A stretch of 42,264 bases of DNA from Acephala macrosclerotiorum (GCA_014904845.1 MU119583.1:1-42264); one strand, 5' to 3'; shown: positions 11,203 through 23,151, counted from the first letter of the stretch. Numbers and translations: made by a program. The notes: a model not told the origin generated them from the sequence alone.

Positions 11203-13251
11203 TTAGTTAAGAAGCCGATCGCGAAGTGAATCATCAACACTAATTGAGTTTTCGATAAGTTCACTCATGATGTCATCCTGCATGAAGTCGCGCCAGAAAA
11301 CATCTCCCGCAGCGTCTTTTCGATTCGCATAGATCATTTGTGCGGCCTTGGTGACTTGTCCAAATGCTATATGAGCGGAGGGCCATACATCGGCAATCGC
11401 TTTCAAGGCCCCGGCATTGAGTCGAATCTGCTCTTTCAAATCTTGCTCCAGAGAGGTGACAGGGAGCGACGACCAGGTTGAGAGATGAGAGATGGACGAT
11501 AGGGCTAATGCACACACAAAGAAATGCGTATGATTGATCAAGGGCGTAGGTATAGCAACTAGCCTACTGATGTTGGCTGCTGATTGCGACGTTTGGAAAG
11601 TGCTCAAGTTGTTGGATATTGGCGCTAGGGTGACTCGCCCATTTGCAGAGCAAGAAGTGATTGTCTGGATGGCGAGGGCCTCAAGCCTCGAATTGTGCCG
11701 GTGAAGTAGAATTGAGCTCCTAAATTACTAGCTCAGCGTTGGGACATTCTAGGGGCAAGTGTAACGTACACATCAGTGATCATGTGGGCTTGAAAGAGCA
11801 ACTCATCGAAAATTCCCCTCTCGTCATAGAAGACTCGTTTCGCCTCTGGCAAATGAAGCCTCCAGTTGGTAAGGTAGGCTTCATATCTATAGACTGTAGG
11901 GTCGTCGGGAAAGTAAAATTGCGTCGACTGTATGATTCGATCGAGATTGCGCGCGGCTGCTATCCGATATGTGTAGGAGGACCATTCGATTTCATCGTCG
12001 GCAAAACTTTCCTCCTCAAATTCATCCAGGGTATGAAGCGTTGGAACCGCCTATTGTTGTGAGCAAGGCTGGGGGTACATTCTATCAGCAAAACTTACCC
12101 CAATATCAAATTGCCTCTCTTCGCATGGTAAAGGTACAGCTGAGTTTATGCCCTGTGCGTGAAAAGGCCTTCGTCCATGAAATCCAGCAGCCATCACGCT
12201 CACAACGTATAGCTCATGCCATGAGCGTCGAAGGCTCTCTTCGCAGACCGGTGAGCCTTGTCCGTTGATAACCGCATAATCATGTGTGTTCATGCCTATT
12301 TCCAAAGCTAGGTTCTGGGCTTTGACAAGGATGTCGACTGCTTTTGTCTGTTCGCCTCCCCCATCCAGTCCCAAAGCATAAAGTAGCATTGTCTGAACCA
12401 TAGATGCATCCTTTGCGGGTGGTGCTAAAACCAACGGTTCGAGTTCAAGGGCGAAGCTAGATGCAGATAATCCCGTTACATATCGAGAGCCGATGAAGCA
12501 CATTGCCGTCAGGAGGTGGTCCATGGGACGTACTTTGAGGACTTGAAGAAAGTGATGTCGAGGAGGCAAGAAGGGGTGAGAGCCACTACAGAGAGGTTAG
12601 TATAAGATTTACTGGTTCCTGGAGAGCGCATGAGCAGGGCTCTCCCAAAAGACTCCGGAAAGGCAGTCCCGGGAGCTCGGCTTCTGAGATATCCTCATAA
12701 CACAGGTAGAATTTGACGTACTGGAAGTAGTGATAAAACGCATCTATACACCGTTGACGGATATGTGGCCCAAGTGCGTGGCGATCCGAACTCGTTAAGT
12801 CAGAATCTCTACTGGTCAGTTGCGTTCCAGTAGGTACAAACAACGACCCATAACCATAGGAGGCACTGTATAAAGTGCTGGACGAAGAAGCGGTACCAGA
12901 AAGCGAGATTTGATTGACAGCGCTGGATGACTGTGAGGTGTAGGACAGTTGATCGGTGCGATCCAGAGAAGGGCTGCCGTATCCGGGACCAAATTTTCTA
13001 CCGCGCACACTTGAGCCTCCTCGATAGCCTCGGCGAGATTTAAGATAAACGCACGGAATTCCTTGTGAAGCGCATCGTGAACATACTAGGAGTCCATTGC
13101 ACTTCAAGTGCTTGCTGCGACATCCAACACATGCTGAATTTGTGGCAATTCGGTCGTTCACGGTAGTCACCGCTTGTTGACCAGGCGAATCCAAGGTTTC
13201 TGTGGCATTCGAATCAGTGGATGCAGGGGTATCTTCTTCATGAGTGCTCAT
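11203..13251 (-). CDS. Zn(II)2Cys6 transcription factor with fungal_trans-type middle region
   Basis: Nuclear DNA-binding regulator. Exons complement(11203-11719, 11770-12050, 12099-12585, 12722-13251) close in phase to 604 residues. The binuclear zinc cluster lies at residues 41-67, with Cys at 41, 44, 51, 57, 60 and 67 (spacing 2-6-5-2-6), followed by a basic SRRGYRGG stretch and a Ser/Tyr-rich linker. The first intron is long (136 bp) and joins FYHYFH to GSHPFLPP, which re-forms the start of the fungal-specific transcription-factor domain. The rest is helical, e.g. RPMDHLLTAMCFIGSR and LRRSWHELYVVSVMAAG. It lies head-to-head with alternative oxidase across 1.3 kb and downstream of the cellobiohydrolase promoter. 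A role in either gene's control is speculation. The target pathway is unknown. Confidence 0.9.
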
Positions 13252-14554
13252 GTCGGGCGTCGAAATTCTTGCAAGAGTGAGAAGTGTTGCAGGTCAACGA
13301 GTTATGTGACTTCCGGAAACGATGTGAACGAGTTTTATGAATAATGTTTAGGTTCAAGTTTCGAAAAAGAGTAGAGACGATATCACGCACCTTTAATTCA
13401 ATGAAGCAATGCTAATACAGCAAATTTAGACCAAGCTCTTAGCGAGGTTTGAAGTGGGATGAAGTTGTGGCAAGTGAGGCGCATTGGTCGCCTATCACCA
13501 TTTGCGTCTCAGAATTGGCCAACATCGTCGCCGAACAGATCCTCCAGGTCCCCGATGCCCGACTGCAAAAAGCTTAACATGACTCGAAGAGAATTTCTCT
13601 ACTTAGAGCGATATAGCGGCATGGTGTCGTTTAGTCTAGACCCTCTAGAGACCTTTGATGGGTTGAAAAGCAGTGATGCTGCAGGAGATGGAGATGGAGT
13701 GAACGCGTCGTCGAGAGGGGACCGCGAGCCCCGAAACACGTGACAATAAGTCTAGCCCAAAAGAGAGCTAGGCTCGTGCTCAGAGCTACCCGTCGTTAGC
13801 TTTGTCCCCCCGGAGATCGCTGCTCTTCTCTTGATTAATAAAAAAAAACCCCCGCCGTCGGAAGATCAGAAGTGTGAGGAACGACATTGTATAATTCCTC
13901 AATCATAGAGAGATTCCTCGCATGATTCGAATTGCAGTTGACTCGAGTCTTACTTGATTCAGTCTTTTCCGCTAACGTCCACAAACGGGAGCCTTCAGCC
14001 CAGCTAGGAAGGCGGACGACGACCAGACAAATTTGGCTACAGTTGACATCCTATGGACTGCTGATTCATTTACGGAGCTCCAAATATTGGGACCTCTTCA
14101 CAGTCAACGCTCGAGTCATCATGTGGCTCAGGATGACGACCAAGCGGCGTTCCTTCCCGACTCGGGGACACAGACATCTCCTGTATTCCCGCGAGGCACA
14201 GCGACCACGACTTCGGGGACCCAGAACTAAGGGACTGGATGTTCTCTATATCGATGATCCCGATCAGTCCCGCCCGCTTCCTATTATTGCCGTACAGAAG
14301 AGATTGTTGTCCTCTTATGGATCACGACCCGCTGAAATTCTCGACATCGCCGTCAGTATGAGGTGACTTCTTGGAAAAGGACCAGCTCATTGTGAGCATA
14401 TTTCAAGGGGAAAACAACCTTAATCATTCTCATCTCCTCCGAAGCTCCATCGAATGGATATATAAAGTCTCGTACGCCCATTTGTATGTTCAGTTCGAGT
14501 CTCATTCGTTCTTTTACATACCATTCTCGCCCACTCCCTCTTCACTTGGTTGTT
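13252..14554. promoter_or_regulatory. Divergent promoter, Zn2Cys6 regulator / alternative oxidase
   Basis: A 1.3-kb region that must contain both promoters. It includes an A9C5 run near 13842-13855. A 144-codon ORF at 13932-14366 lacks any recognisable feature, so I treat it as chance. A TATA box lies close to the oxidase start. Confidence 0.5.
14458..14466 (+). promoter_or_regulatory. TATA box of the alternative oxidase gene
   Basis: ATATATAAA lies 89 bp upstream of the ATG at 14555 and is followed by a pyrimidine-rich leader. Confidence 0.6.
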
Positions 14555-15790
14555 ATGCACTTTAGATCATACTTGATGCTATCAAGATCTATTGCAATCA
14601 GCAAGCCAGCCACTAGGGGTGCGTCTGGCTTTCGCTCATGTTCTTCAATATTATCTCCATCACAGTCAGCATGGAGAATAGCTCGAGGTCAACCTCACTC
14701 TCAGCGGCACCTCGCGACCATTGCTACACATCATGACAGTAAGGACACGTTTCCAAAGCAAAACGCAACCCAGATCGCGAGCGTTAATCGTGAAGATCAC
14801 AAGAATATATTCTCAGCACCACCAGCAACGTTGGCACCAAAAATCCAGCAAACCGACACAGTGTGGAAGCATGCATTGTACGCAACACGTTCTGGGCATT
14901 TAGGGTCCAAAGGGTTGACTGACAGGTTCTTCGAACAGATTCACGCGAGCACAGATGGAGGCCGTACCCATAGCACATCGAGAAACACAAACGACCTCCG
15001 ACAAGATCGCACTAGCTGCTATTCGTCTCCTTCGGACAGGGATGGATTTCGTGACGGGCTATCGCCACCCAAGAGCAGATGGAAAAGCCGACCCCAAGGC
15101 AGAGATGACTGAGGGTCAATGGCTCATCAGATTTATATTCCTCGAGAGTATTGCAGGAGTTCCCGGTATGGTTGGAGGAATGCTCCGACATCTCCACAGC
15201 ATGAGAAGGCTGAAGAGAGACAATGGATGGTATTCCAACTCAATATCCCTTTTCCATACAGCTTCTAACTCACTTACAGGATCGAAACCCTGATCGAGGA
15301 GTCTTTCAACGAACGGATGCACCTCCTCACCTTCCTCAAACTACATTCTCCCAGTCTCTTAATGCGCACGCTCATCATCGGTGCTCAAGGCGTCTTCTTC
15401 AATGGCTTCTTCCTCGCCTACCTCGTCTCACCAAAGTCTTGTCATCGGTTCGTCGGCTACCTCGAAGAAGAAGCCGTCATCACATACACCCGGGCCATTC
15501 ACGATCTTGACGCAGGAAAACTCCCGCTCTGGAACCGGACCCAAGCTCCTGAGATTGCCATTCAGTACTGGAATATGCCGGAAGGGCAGAGAACAATGAA
15601 AGACCTGCTGCTGTATGTGAGGGCTGATGAAGCCAAGCATAGGGAGGTCAATCATACATTGGGGAATTTGGATCAGAGAAATGATCCAAATCCGTTTGTC
15701 AGCCAGTTCAAAGATCCTGAGAAGCCACATCCTAGCAAGTTGCTGGAAGGGTCGAAGGCTGTTGGATGGTCGCGCGAGGAGGCCTTGTAA
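14555..15790 (+). CDS. aox1: Mitochondrial alternative oxidase
   Basis: Inner-membrane ubiquinol oxidase that transfers electrons directly to oxygen, bypassing complexes III and IV. Exons 14555-14877, 14939-15229 and 15280-15790 give 374 residues. Introns of 61 and 50 bp have CTGAC and CTAAC branch sites. The N terminus is rich in Ser, Arg and Ala, as in a mitochondrial presequence. Splicing restores [12 protein letters not shown] and [20 protein letters not shown]. The di-iron motifs are present: LESIAG, NERMHL, LEEEAV and [12 protein letters not shown] supply the four Glu and two His ligands. Length and motif spacing match fungal AOX. The ATG at 14555 (MHFRSY) is preferred because an in-frame upstream ATG lies close to the presumed transcription start. 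Expression is probably induced by respiratory inhibition, as is usual for this family. The symbol is by family. Confidence 0.95.
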
Positions 15791-16077
15791 GAATTTCGTG
15801 GAAGTTAAATGAAATTTCTTCATGCGCTGTAATGTTTTAGGGCAGTTTCGATGTATATTCTTGTTAGATGTTAGTGGCAGCAGCATCTCTGCTCAAGCAA
15901 TCTTGTGTCCCATTCTACAATCCCAGTAATCGCGTTATCTTATTCCTTGGTACAGGAGACTCACACACTGCCATTAAACACTTCCTGAGTTATATGTGCT
16001 CGCTCCTTGGTTCTCCAACATACTGACGGAGACTTTCAACGCAGTGAAGCCGTTAGCGGGCTAGCGACACTTGCATC

Positions 16078-17011
16078 ATGCTGCATACAACCTCACATTG
16101 TGGGCGTTCCCCAGCCTCAATTTTCATTCTTATAATCAACGTAGCACTGCGCATCACAGAAGTTGGAATCAGATGACCCCGCTACTCATGACATGCGGGG
16201 TAGGACACAATCCCTTGCCCTATTTGAAATTCACGACTGCTGACCTTGCAACTACTCTCTCTAGCAAACATGCCTCAACAACATGCTCGCTCTAACTCCG
16301 AGCCTAGGATGCTCAGCAAACGAACTGACCTGCCTCTGCAAGAACGTTGACCTTGCATATGGGATTCGCGACTGCGCAAACGTAGCTTGTGATGCCGCTG
16401 GTGCCGCCGCCCCTATTGCATATGAGAATTCTCTCTGCTCTGGTAAGGAAACACCTATCGAGCCTTCAAAAGAGATGGGAACTGAGTTATCCAGCCACGA
16501 ACAGCTCTTCGATTTCAACAACGACATCGCTCAACAGCCATAGTAGTAGCTCTTCTACAGTAAGTCCAATTCTTTTGACGTGTGAACTCGCAATGTTAAC
16601 AATGCTGATGTATTTTTTCGTGCAACCTCCATCGTCTCAACAAGCTCGTCCTTACTCCCTCCCTCCACGAACCCATCAACTTCAAATTCAAATTCGCAAT
16701 CCCTCTCCCCAGGCGCGAAAGCTGGAATCAGGATTAGTGCTGCACTTGGTGGTCTTGCGATCCTCGCATTGCTCGCATTCTTCATTCTGAGGAGGAGGAG
16801 AAAAGGAGCAAATTCAGCCAATAATCCGCAGGAATTAGGAGGAAACGATCTAGCGGGACGGAAAACGCAAGAGAAGCAGAATTACGTACTAGCTCAATTG
16901 CAGCCACCGGTTGAGGTGCAAGGTACGGTGCCAGGGAGGCCGGAGGTGGATGGGCTGCGCGTTTTTCCCCCCATGGGGCCCCACGAGGACGTGCGGCGGG
17001 AGGAAGCTTGA
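16078..17011 (+). CDS. CFEM-domain single-pass membrane protein, model incomplete
   Basis: Cell-surface protein with a Cys-rich CFEM domain, a family linked to haem/iron uptake, adhesion and infection. The core is clear: a 65-bp intron (16200-16264, CTGAC branch) joins LLMTCG to QTCLNNMLAL, followed by GCSANELTCLCKNVDL and YGIRDCANVAC, giving the typical Cys pattern. A second intron is 16443-16494. Then come Ser/Thr-rich linker exons, one transmembrane helix (SAALGGLAILALLAFFIL), an RRRRK stop-transfer stretch and a cytoplasmic tail ending at 17011. Two parts are unresolved. The N-terminal exon carrying a signal peptide is unclear; a candidate ATG at 16078 would need an implausible 32-bp intron. 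The linker between 16560 and 16645 is off by one base. The last roughly 19 codons lie in a foldback repeat. Confidence 0.6.
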
Positions 17012-17131
17012 GTAGTATAAGCTTTAGTAAATAGGTGCGAAAAGGCCCGGGCTTAAAATTAATCGCGGATTTTTAATTGATACAGGGATCTAAACAAGTC
17101 GTGGGGCCCCCATGGGGCGAAAAACGCGCAG
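16955..17131. mobile_element. Foldback/MITE-like element with 32-33-bp terminal inverted repeats
   Basis: Left arm 16955-16986 and right arm 17099-17131 are reverse complements apart from one mismatch and one inserted G. Each begins CTGCGCGTTTTT when read inward and contains the palindrome CCCCATGGGG. The 112-bp centre has no coding capacity of its own. No target-site duplication is obvious. The CFEM reading frame enters the left arm and stops in the centre, so the element would supply the last residues of that protein. Confidence 0.6.
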
Positions 17132-17684
17132 TCTAGAGATGAAGGGTAGTCCTGGGGTGAGAGCTGAGATGGCTGCGTGAAGAGATGGACACAACTAATC
17201 ACGAGTGTACATGTAATGTGGGGTAATTTGCCCATGTTTCGGGACGTTCCTTCAGCCTCCTGTCCTGGAAATCTTATGGAACAAGCATATTAGCCTCCAA
17301 ACTGTTGGATCCAGCACTCATTGCCGAGTTCTGCAAGGGGAGAACGCCATTCCCGGTCCCCTCACTTCGGCTTGAATTGCGCCTCCCCAGCAGGGGATTT
17401 CCTCTGGCAATTGGAATTTCTATTATTTGTTCGTCATCTCCTGGCATAATGTACCTTTGTTGGAACGTTTCATTCTTTGCTCACGATGTTTTTGCGCAGC
17501 CTAAACGGGAATTTAATTAAGTTCGGGAGTATGACCGAAGCGAATGCTACACGTTCGATGAGGAAAAGTTTCTTAGCGATAGAAAGTGCTATGCTTGCCC
17601 ATAGAAGTGCGTGTGGACAATTGGAGGTGCTGTAGATTCCAGCTGAACCCCCCCATTTTCTCACGAGCGTCTGTCTCTCCCGAG
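17132..17684. other. Intergenic region
   Basis: No coding signal is recognisable between the foldback element and the GH30 relic. Confidence 0.5.
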
Positions 17685-19221
17685 GTCAAGATATTTCTAA
17701 CCCCGCTCCTTCTTCTACTCGCGATCTCTTTCACAACAGCACAAAACGACACTGGCCCACTAGACCCCGCGCCTCTTCCCGCGTCTCAATAACAGTCAAA
17801 ATTCCAAGCAATAGAAGGCTTCGGCATCTCAGAGGCTTTCAGACGCGCCGCCGACAGTAGGCTTTTCCCGTCCCTTTTCATTTCTAAGAGATACTACGTT
17901 CGCCTCTCTTAGTCTACAAACACCCAAACAGCATCCACATCCTCGACCTGCTTTTCTCCGACACCCTCGACGCAGGCCTCACTATCTTCTGCAACTGAAT
18001 TGGATTTAGCAACTTCACAGCGGCGGATTACATGCTCAGTATCGAGGCCATTGCTCCCTCATCCCCCAACGCTACCGTCGTCTATTCCTTCGGCAACGAT
18101 TCCTCACAAGTCTGGCTCTCCCTCGCCGCTTAAAAATATGGAGTCAACAATTTCTACGCTTCAGCTTAGTCTGCGCCCTGGTACATGAAAACCAACGCCA
18201 ATGACCTGGACAGCGGGTGCCTCTGCGACGTTTCCGGCACATATTGCTCTTCCGGAGATTGGTGTCAGCACTTCGCAAACTACCTAATCCAATAGCTGTT
18301 CTCCTATCAAAGAGCAGGAATCAACATCACCCACCCCGACTTCCTAAACGAACCCGACGTCTCACCTTCCTATGCTGGGATGCGCTCCAATGGTTCGCAA
18401 GCCGTCGATTTCCTCAAAATCCTCGTACCGGCGTTAAAGAGTTCAGGATTCGGGGAGTGAAGGTAGTCTGTTGCGACAACACAGGCTGGACAATCGCTCA
18501 ATCCACTCTCTCCGGACTCAAAGCCGCAGGAGGAGAAAATCTACTCAACGTATACTCCCACACGGGTATTCCTCCCCGACAACACCACTCCACACCACCC
18601 TCCCAACCTGGCAAACCGAATGGGCGGACCTAACAACACCCTTCACCTCCCTTTGGGACTCAGCACCCCAAACCACAGACCCGGATTCTGGCGAAATAAC
18701 CACAACCGAAGGAACAGAAGCCGATGGACCTATCTGGGCTTCAAACATCCAAGACGGTCTCGTGAATTCTAACACCTCTGCTTTCCTACACTGGATGGGC
18801 GCAGAAGAATCTTCAGGTCCCGATACGTTGATTCGGGTGAACGCGACGATGAATAGCTTTACCGTCTCAAAACGGCTTTGGGCATATGCGAATTTTGGAC
18901 GATACGTGAAGCCTGGCTCGAGGAGGGTGTATGCCAACTCCTCAAGCACTTGGGAAGACATCGGCGTTAGTGCTTTTGAGAGTAAGGAAGGAGGTGGGCA
19001 GGAGTGGAATCAAAGGGATTACTGTTTAAGTGCTGAACAAAGGATGGGGAAATGTTACTGTTAGTATGCTAGTGAATGGAACTAGGGAGGGAGGGGTGGT
19101 ACTGCCGGTGTTAATGAATGGAGCGCTTGACTTGCAAGTCAGTGAGTATTTAGCTGTGAGAGAGGGATTACTCAATGCAACTGTGCCGGCGAGGAGTTTG
19201 ATAAGTTTCGTGTTTACTTGA
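17685..19221 (+). pseudogene. Decayed GH30 glycoside hydrolase (endo-beta-1,6-galactanase-like)
   Basis: Remnant of a secreted GH30 enzyme. A signal-peptide-like stretch (IFLTPLLLLLAISFTTAQ) begins at a GTC codon where ATG is expected, so the start is lost. Family blocks appear in order: QAIEGFGISEAFRRAA, SIHILDLLFSDTLDAGLTI, FLNEPDVSPSYAGM (acid/base Glu in NEP), VKVVCCDNTGWTIAQ, WQTEWADLT (nucleophile Glu), LHWMGAEE, KRLWAYANFGRYVKPG and VPARSLISFV at the end. An intron-like gap with canonical ends lies after the first block. In-frame stops occur at 17790, after TIFCN, after SLAA, within YASA-SAPWY and after YLIQ. Frame changes occur near 18450, 18580 and 19030. This number of lesions excludes sequencing error as the sole cause. 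Several stops fit C-to-T or G-to-A changes. Confidence 0.9.
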
Positions 19222-19589
19222 GGGCGAAATGTTAGAGTATCGGGAAGGAAAAAGTAGTTTGTAAATAGAGCAATGATTGCATGGATTTCTGACATGCGGA
19301 TAGACTTTCTTGCCACGCGAGAACTTGGCTCAGGGTCCAACAATATGCTGTCAAAAACATTGGTAGAAAGGCGGGACTTCTCGAGGCGACGCAGCTGGCG
19401 AATGTGCGCACTTGAGCAGAATAAAGCTTGAGCAGACAATGCGAAAGTCATATTCTCGGTAATTTGTTTGACTTCTTCCATAGATCGTTCCCTGATGATG
19501 TCCCTCCCATACCATGCCGCGCCTCTCCCACTGTCCCAACCTAAACGCCGAAACACCACGCAGATGCACCCTCCCGTTCCTCCGCACTA
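19222..19589. other. Convergent intergenic region
   Basis: This is the 3' flank between the GH30 relic and the minus-strand mannosidase. No gene is seen. Confidence 0.5.
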
Positions 19590-21592
19590 CTACCGCGGCC
19601 TCTTTAGCGGATGCGCCTCAGTATTGAGCACGTATTCATCCAGATTCACAACATCTGGCGTACTGAAAAGTAGATAGAAATATTTGAGTGTCTCCGCCAA
19701 CCAAAAGCTTTCCATCTCATCTACCTTCCGTGGCACCGGACTCAACACATCTTGAATCGCAGAATGAGCTAGAGGTGTTTTGGTGTGTGCCGTGATGGAT
19801 TTGAACATTGTCCAGCCGGCGTCGGCCCAGTAGGTGTCGCCAGTTATGCGGTAGAGTATGAATACGGATTCGATTGCTTCTGGTCTGTTTCAAGAAAGTT
19901 AGTTGAGGGATATGAAGGAAACGGAGGGAGAGTGGGGAGGGGGTACCGGAGGAGGTAACGACCATCTTGGATAGAAGCGAAGCCTGGTGGGAGTTTGTTT
20001 GCCAGGATTCGTTCTTGAATCAGGCCTTCCTCGGCATAACGATCAATAGCATTATACCAAGTCTTCGTATCCCACTTGCAGCTCGTCCGGTTCTCACAAG
20101 GCACAGCAGTGAAGGTCTCCGGCATGATTCCAGTGATCGTATTCTTGTAAGCCCAAACACAACCATCTGCCAACTTCGCACCATCCTCAACATCTTCCGG
20201 TCGATCGAAGATCCTACCTGCAATAGCAAGCATACCACCAGTGAAACACGTCAAATGCTGTAGCTCGGGCGTCAATCTTGGTGCATTGTCTCCCTTTTTC
20301 TGGACTGTTCCTGAGATCAGAATGTCCTCGTCTCCTACGGTCATTGGGCGGAAGAACAAGTGCTTCTTCGCCACTTCGACGAACTTCTCGTACATGGTTC
20401 GGTATGAAGGCACCATTCCGCCTAGGAGCATGAACTGCTTGGGAAGATATTCGTATGCCGAGTCTGCCCAAGTTCCGAGCGTGAATTGTTCATCCATTCC
20501 TCCGTATGGCGAGCCGAGGAGGATGCTTTCGTTGAATCTTGAGGAGTCCACCAAGGCTGGCCACATTCCTGGTAATTCTGTCTTGTCTTGCCATTTCTCG
20601 AGTTCGTTCATGATACGTTGGATGCCATCGTAATACTTGTCGTTGCCTGTGATTTGGGAGAGGCGAGTGAACTCGAGGGATAGTGAACCGAGGACTGCGA
20701 GGACGATTGAGCTGCTGGCCATATGATTGTTGGCATACTCGTCAGTTCTAATTGGAAGTCAGCAACCAAATTACCAACACAGGCACTTGGAGAGCTTACG
20801 CAGACCACAAATACTTCGGCGTAGGCATCCTATTCGGTGTATCAAAAGCCGTAAACAACACCTCCGCCAACTCAACCGCCTTCTGCACCAAAATATAATA
20901 CTTCCCACCACTAATATCAAACGCCGCCAACAACCCTCCCAAATGCCTTATCGTCGTCTCGAACAAATTGACCTGACATCCCTGGGTATTCGTGAAATCA
21001 ATATTCCTCAAATCCACCAAGGACAATTCGAACTCCTCCTCAAGTCCCATTATCCACAATGTGTCTAGGGAATCTACCATCGTAGCTGCCCATCCGCAGA
21101 ACGGACTTTTGAATCCGCATTCGATGGGTCTCAGTTCGTCGTGGCCCCAAGCTTCTTTTTTATATCCGTTCCACGCATGTAGGAATTCGCCTTTCACTTC
21201 TGCCAGCCTACTCTCTCGCAACCTTTTATCACTGCTCGACTCTGGTATCAGCACATATTGTATCTTGGGAATCTTGCGCGGCGAGTGGCGTGAAAGTCGA
21301 ATCGTGGTCGCAGGATCGATAGGGAATCGTTCTGGTCTTAGAGGTATGGGGATATAATTGAACTCGAACTTCGGTTTCCCAAGTCCACTGTCTTTGATAA
21401 AGAAGATGACAACGAGCAGGAAGCAAGCTACACCAAGGACTCTGGTCACTCTGCGGTTTGACTGCGAGAAAGGGGACGTCTGCCATTACCATCAGCCTCT
21501 CTTCCATTACCTAGAGCAGGGGTACTCACCATGAAAGGCATTAAATCAACAAACAGCTCGCAATATCCTGATCGCAAACTCTTCCTTCGCAT
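19590..21592 (-). CDS. GH47 class I alpha-1,2-mannosidase (type II membrane protein)
   Basis: Trims alpha-1,2-linked mannose from N-glycans in the ER/Golgi. Exons complement(19590-19884, 19947-20747, 20800-21479, 21530-21592) close in phase to 612 residues; introns are 62, 52 and 50 bp. A short first exon ([21 protein letters not shown]) precedes [10 protein letters not shown] and a signal-anchor [15 protein letters not shown], giving type II topology. GH47 signatures are [32 protein letters not shown], the LRPEAIES block across the last intron, and the calcium-binding NTEAHPL near the C terminus. The start is set by the 21-codon first exon, since the second exon has no in-frame ATG before the anchor. 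The family is certain. Whether it is ER mannosidase I-like, a Golgi enzyme or an EDEM-like member is less sure; the stem and 612-residue length favour a processing mannosidase. Confidence 0.93.
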
Positions 21593-22343
21593 GCTTTTAA
21601 CAATATTAAGGATTCAATGCCGAACGTCAGCACAGATCCGCGCCAAGCAAGTCATGTAGAGCAAGTTCTGCTAGTGGATGTAACCATGTAACGCCTCTCG
21701 TCTCACTTTCTGACTGTAGGATGAATATAGGCCGCTGAGTGTCCGTGGGCGCCTCCACCTTTTATAGAGTCGAATTTATCCATGGCCGAGAGTTTGGATT
21801 GGAAAGTGTGACATTGCAGAATGTTGGAATATGGGAGGGGCGTACGTACAGGAGGAAGTATGTTTAAATGTTGGAAATGGAAATGGAGATGGAGATGGAG
21901 GTCGGAGGTTGGATCTCGCTGCAGATCTTCCCGTTCGAACCCCTGAGCTGATGGCTTTAGCGCGCGGGTGCGCCGAGACCCTGGGAACTTGGGGCTTTTC
22001 TTCCTCAAAATGTCTCTGGAAGACTGGAGCATTTTGATGTTATTTATAGAATTGAGCACTCAGTTGTTAGAGATGTATTTTGGTGGCTTAGAAGCCGGGA
22101 TGTCCCAATTCGTCTCGATTCGGATCCAACATTGCCAAAAATGCAAGAAGCCGGTCTGTGGCACAATAACCTCATGATCAGGAATCGAAAAGGGGAAAGA
22201 GCGAGGGAGAATGTTGCATTTGTCCAGCGTCAATTTTGGCAACTCCCGCAAATACCTAGCTCGCTTTCGTCCCAGCCTTGATTTCATCGCAAGTCTCGAC
22301 CGGCTCAGCACTTTTGTCTCATCAGGTCGGCCTCAACTGCACC
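21593..22343. other. Intergenic region, mannosidase 5' / cupin 3'
   Basis: It holds the mannosidase promoter and the cupin 3' flank. A 118-codon minus-strand ORF (21703-22059) looks like chance. A short purine hexamer repeat lies at 21873-21900. Confidence 0.5.
21873..21900 (+). repeat. Purine-rich hexamer repeat (GGAAAT/GGAGAT)
   Basis: Two copies of GGAAAT followed by two of GGAGAT and a partial unit. Confidence 0.7.
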
Positions 22344-23151
22344 TCAAAGCTCAACCCCAACATCACCTGGCGAAAACGTCGCAAATTGTGCCATGACATC
22401 CCTCTGCTCTGCCTCCGTCAACATCTTGCCACCCTTCTGAGCCTCTCCAATTGCCTTGGCCAACATCCTCAGATAATCGACGTAGTACGCCGGAGTGAAC
22501 GTGTTGAAGAACTCTGCTTCCTCTTCGAAAGGATTGCTAAACGAAAAGCGTAATTGGCTCAATCATTTGTTCCAAAAGCTGAAGTGTAAGGAGGGGGAGC
22601 AAAGAGGAAAACAAGATGTACTCACGAAAAAGTATGAATCGACTTCGGAGGAACAATAACATAATCTCCAGCCTTAGTATCAATATCCTTCGTCTCTTTA
22701 CTCCCCGTCTTCGCGGCATCAGCGGGAATGACCGTAAATCTCAACTTTCCCTTCGTGACGAAGAATGTCTCGTCGTGCATTCGGTGCCACTGTTTCTCAT
22801 CAGCCATTTTCCTATCCTCATCTCCGTTTCCCCTCAACTTAATCCTCTCTTCACCCCCCACACCCCCCACTCCCTCTCATTCTACCTCTCACCCAAATTC
22901 ACCAACAAACCAAGAACGGGATCCGAAAAGAGAGGACAGAAGGAATCAGGAGAACAAACATGAATAGGCGGCCCCTTACTCCCCCCCTTAATCGTCAAAA
23001 TCATACTCCCAATCCGATTATCCGTATTCCTCCCATCCTCCAATACCCGAATGGTCAGGGGTCCCATGTCGAGGACTTCGCCTTCGAATCCCTCGCCATC
23101 TTTGATGAGCGATACGTCGGTGTAGTTGAAGTGTGTTGAGGGAGTTGCCAT
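22344..23151 (-). CDS. Small cupin-domain protein (quercetinase/dioxygenase-like fold)
   Basis: Single-domain cupin of 182 residues, probably a metal-binding cytosolic enzyme; the substrate is unknown. Exons complement(22344-22536, 22626-22789, 22960-23151) join in phase. Cupin motif 1 is formed across the first intron as GPPIHWHRMHDETFFVTKG, with the HxH...E metal ligands. Motif 2 is GDYVIVPPKSIHTFSN, crossing the second intron, with the third His. The C-terminal segment EEAEFFNTFTPAYYVDYLRM is helical. The first intron is 170 bp, long for this locus, and strongly G-rich on the coding strand. The ATG at 23151 gives a plausible N terminus with no targeting signal. It sits upstream of the mannosidase on the same strand, with 0.75 kb between them. 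Confidence 0.87.

Noticed and set aside
13932..14366. 144-codon plus-strand ORF upstream of alternative oxidase
   Set aside because: Arg-rich composition with no motif, and it lies in the divergent promoter.
18545..18961. 138-codon minus-strand ORF antisense to the GH30 relic
   Set aside because: It mirrors the GH30 coding strand and has no family features.
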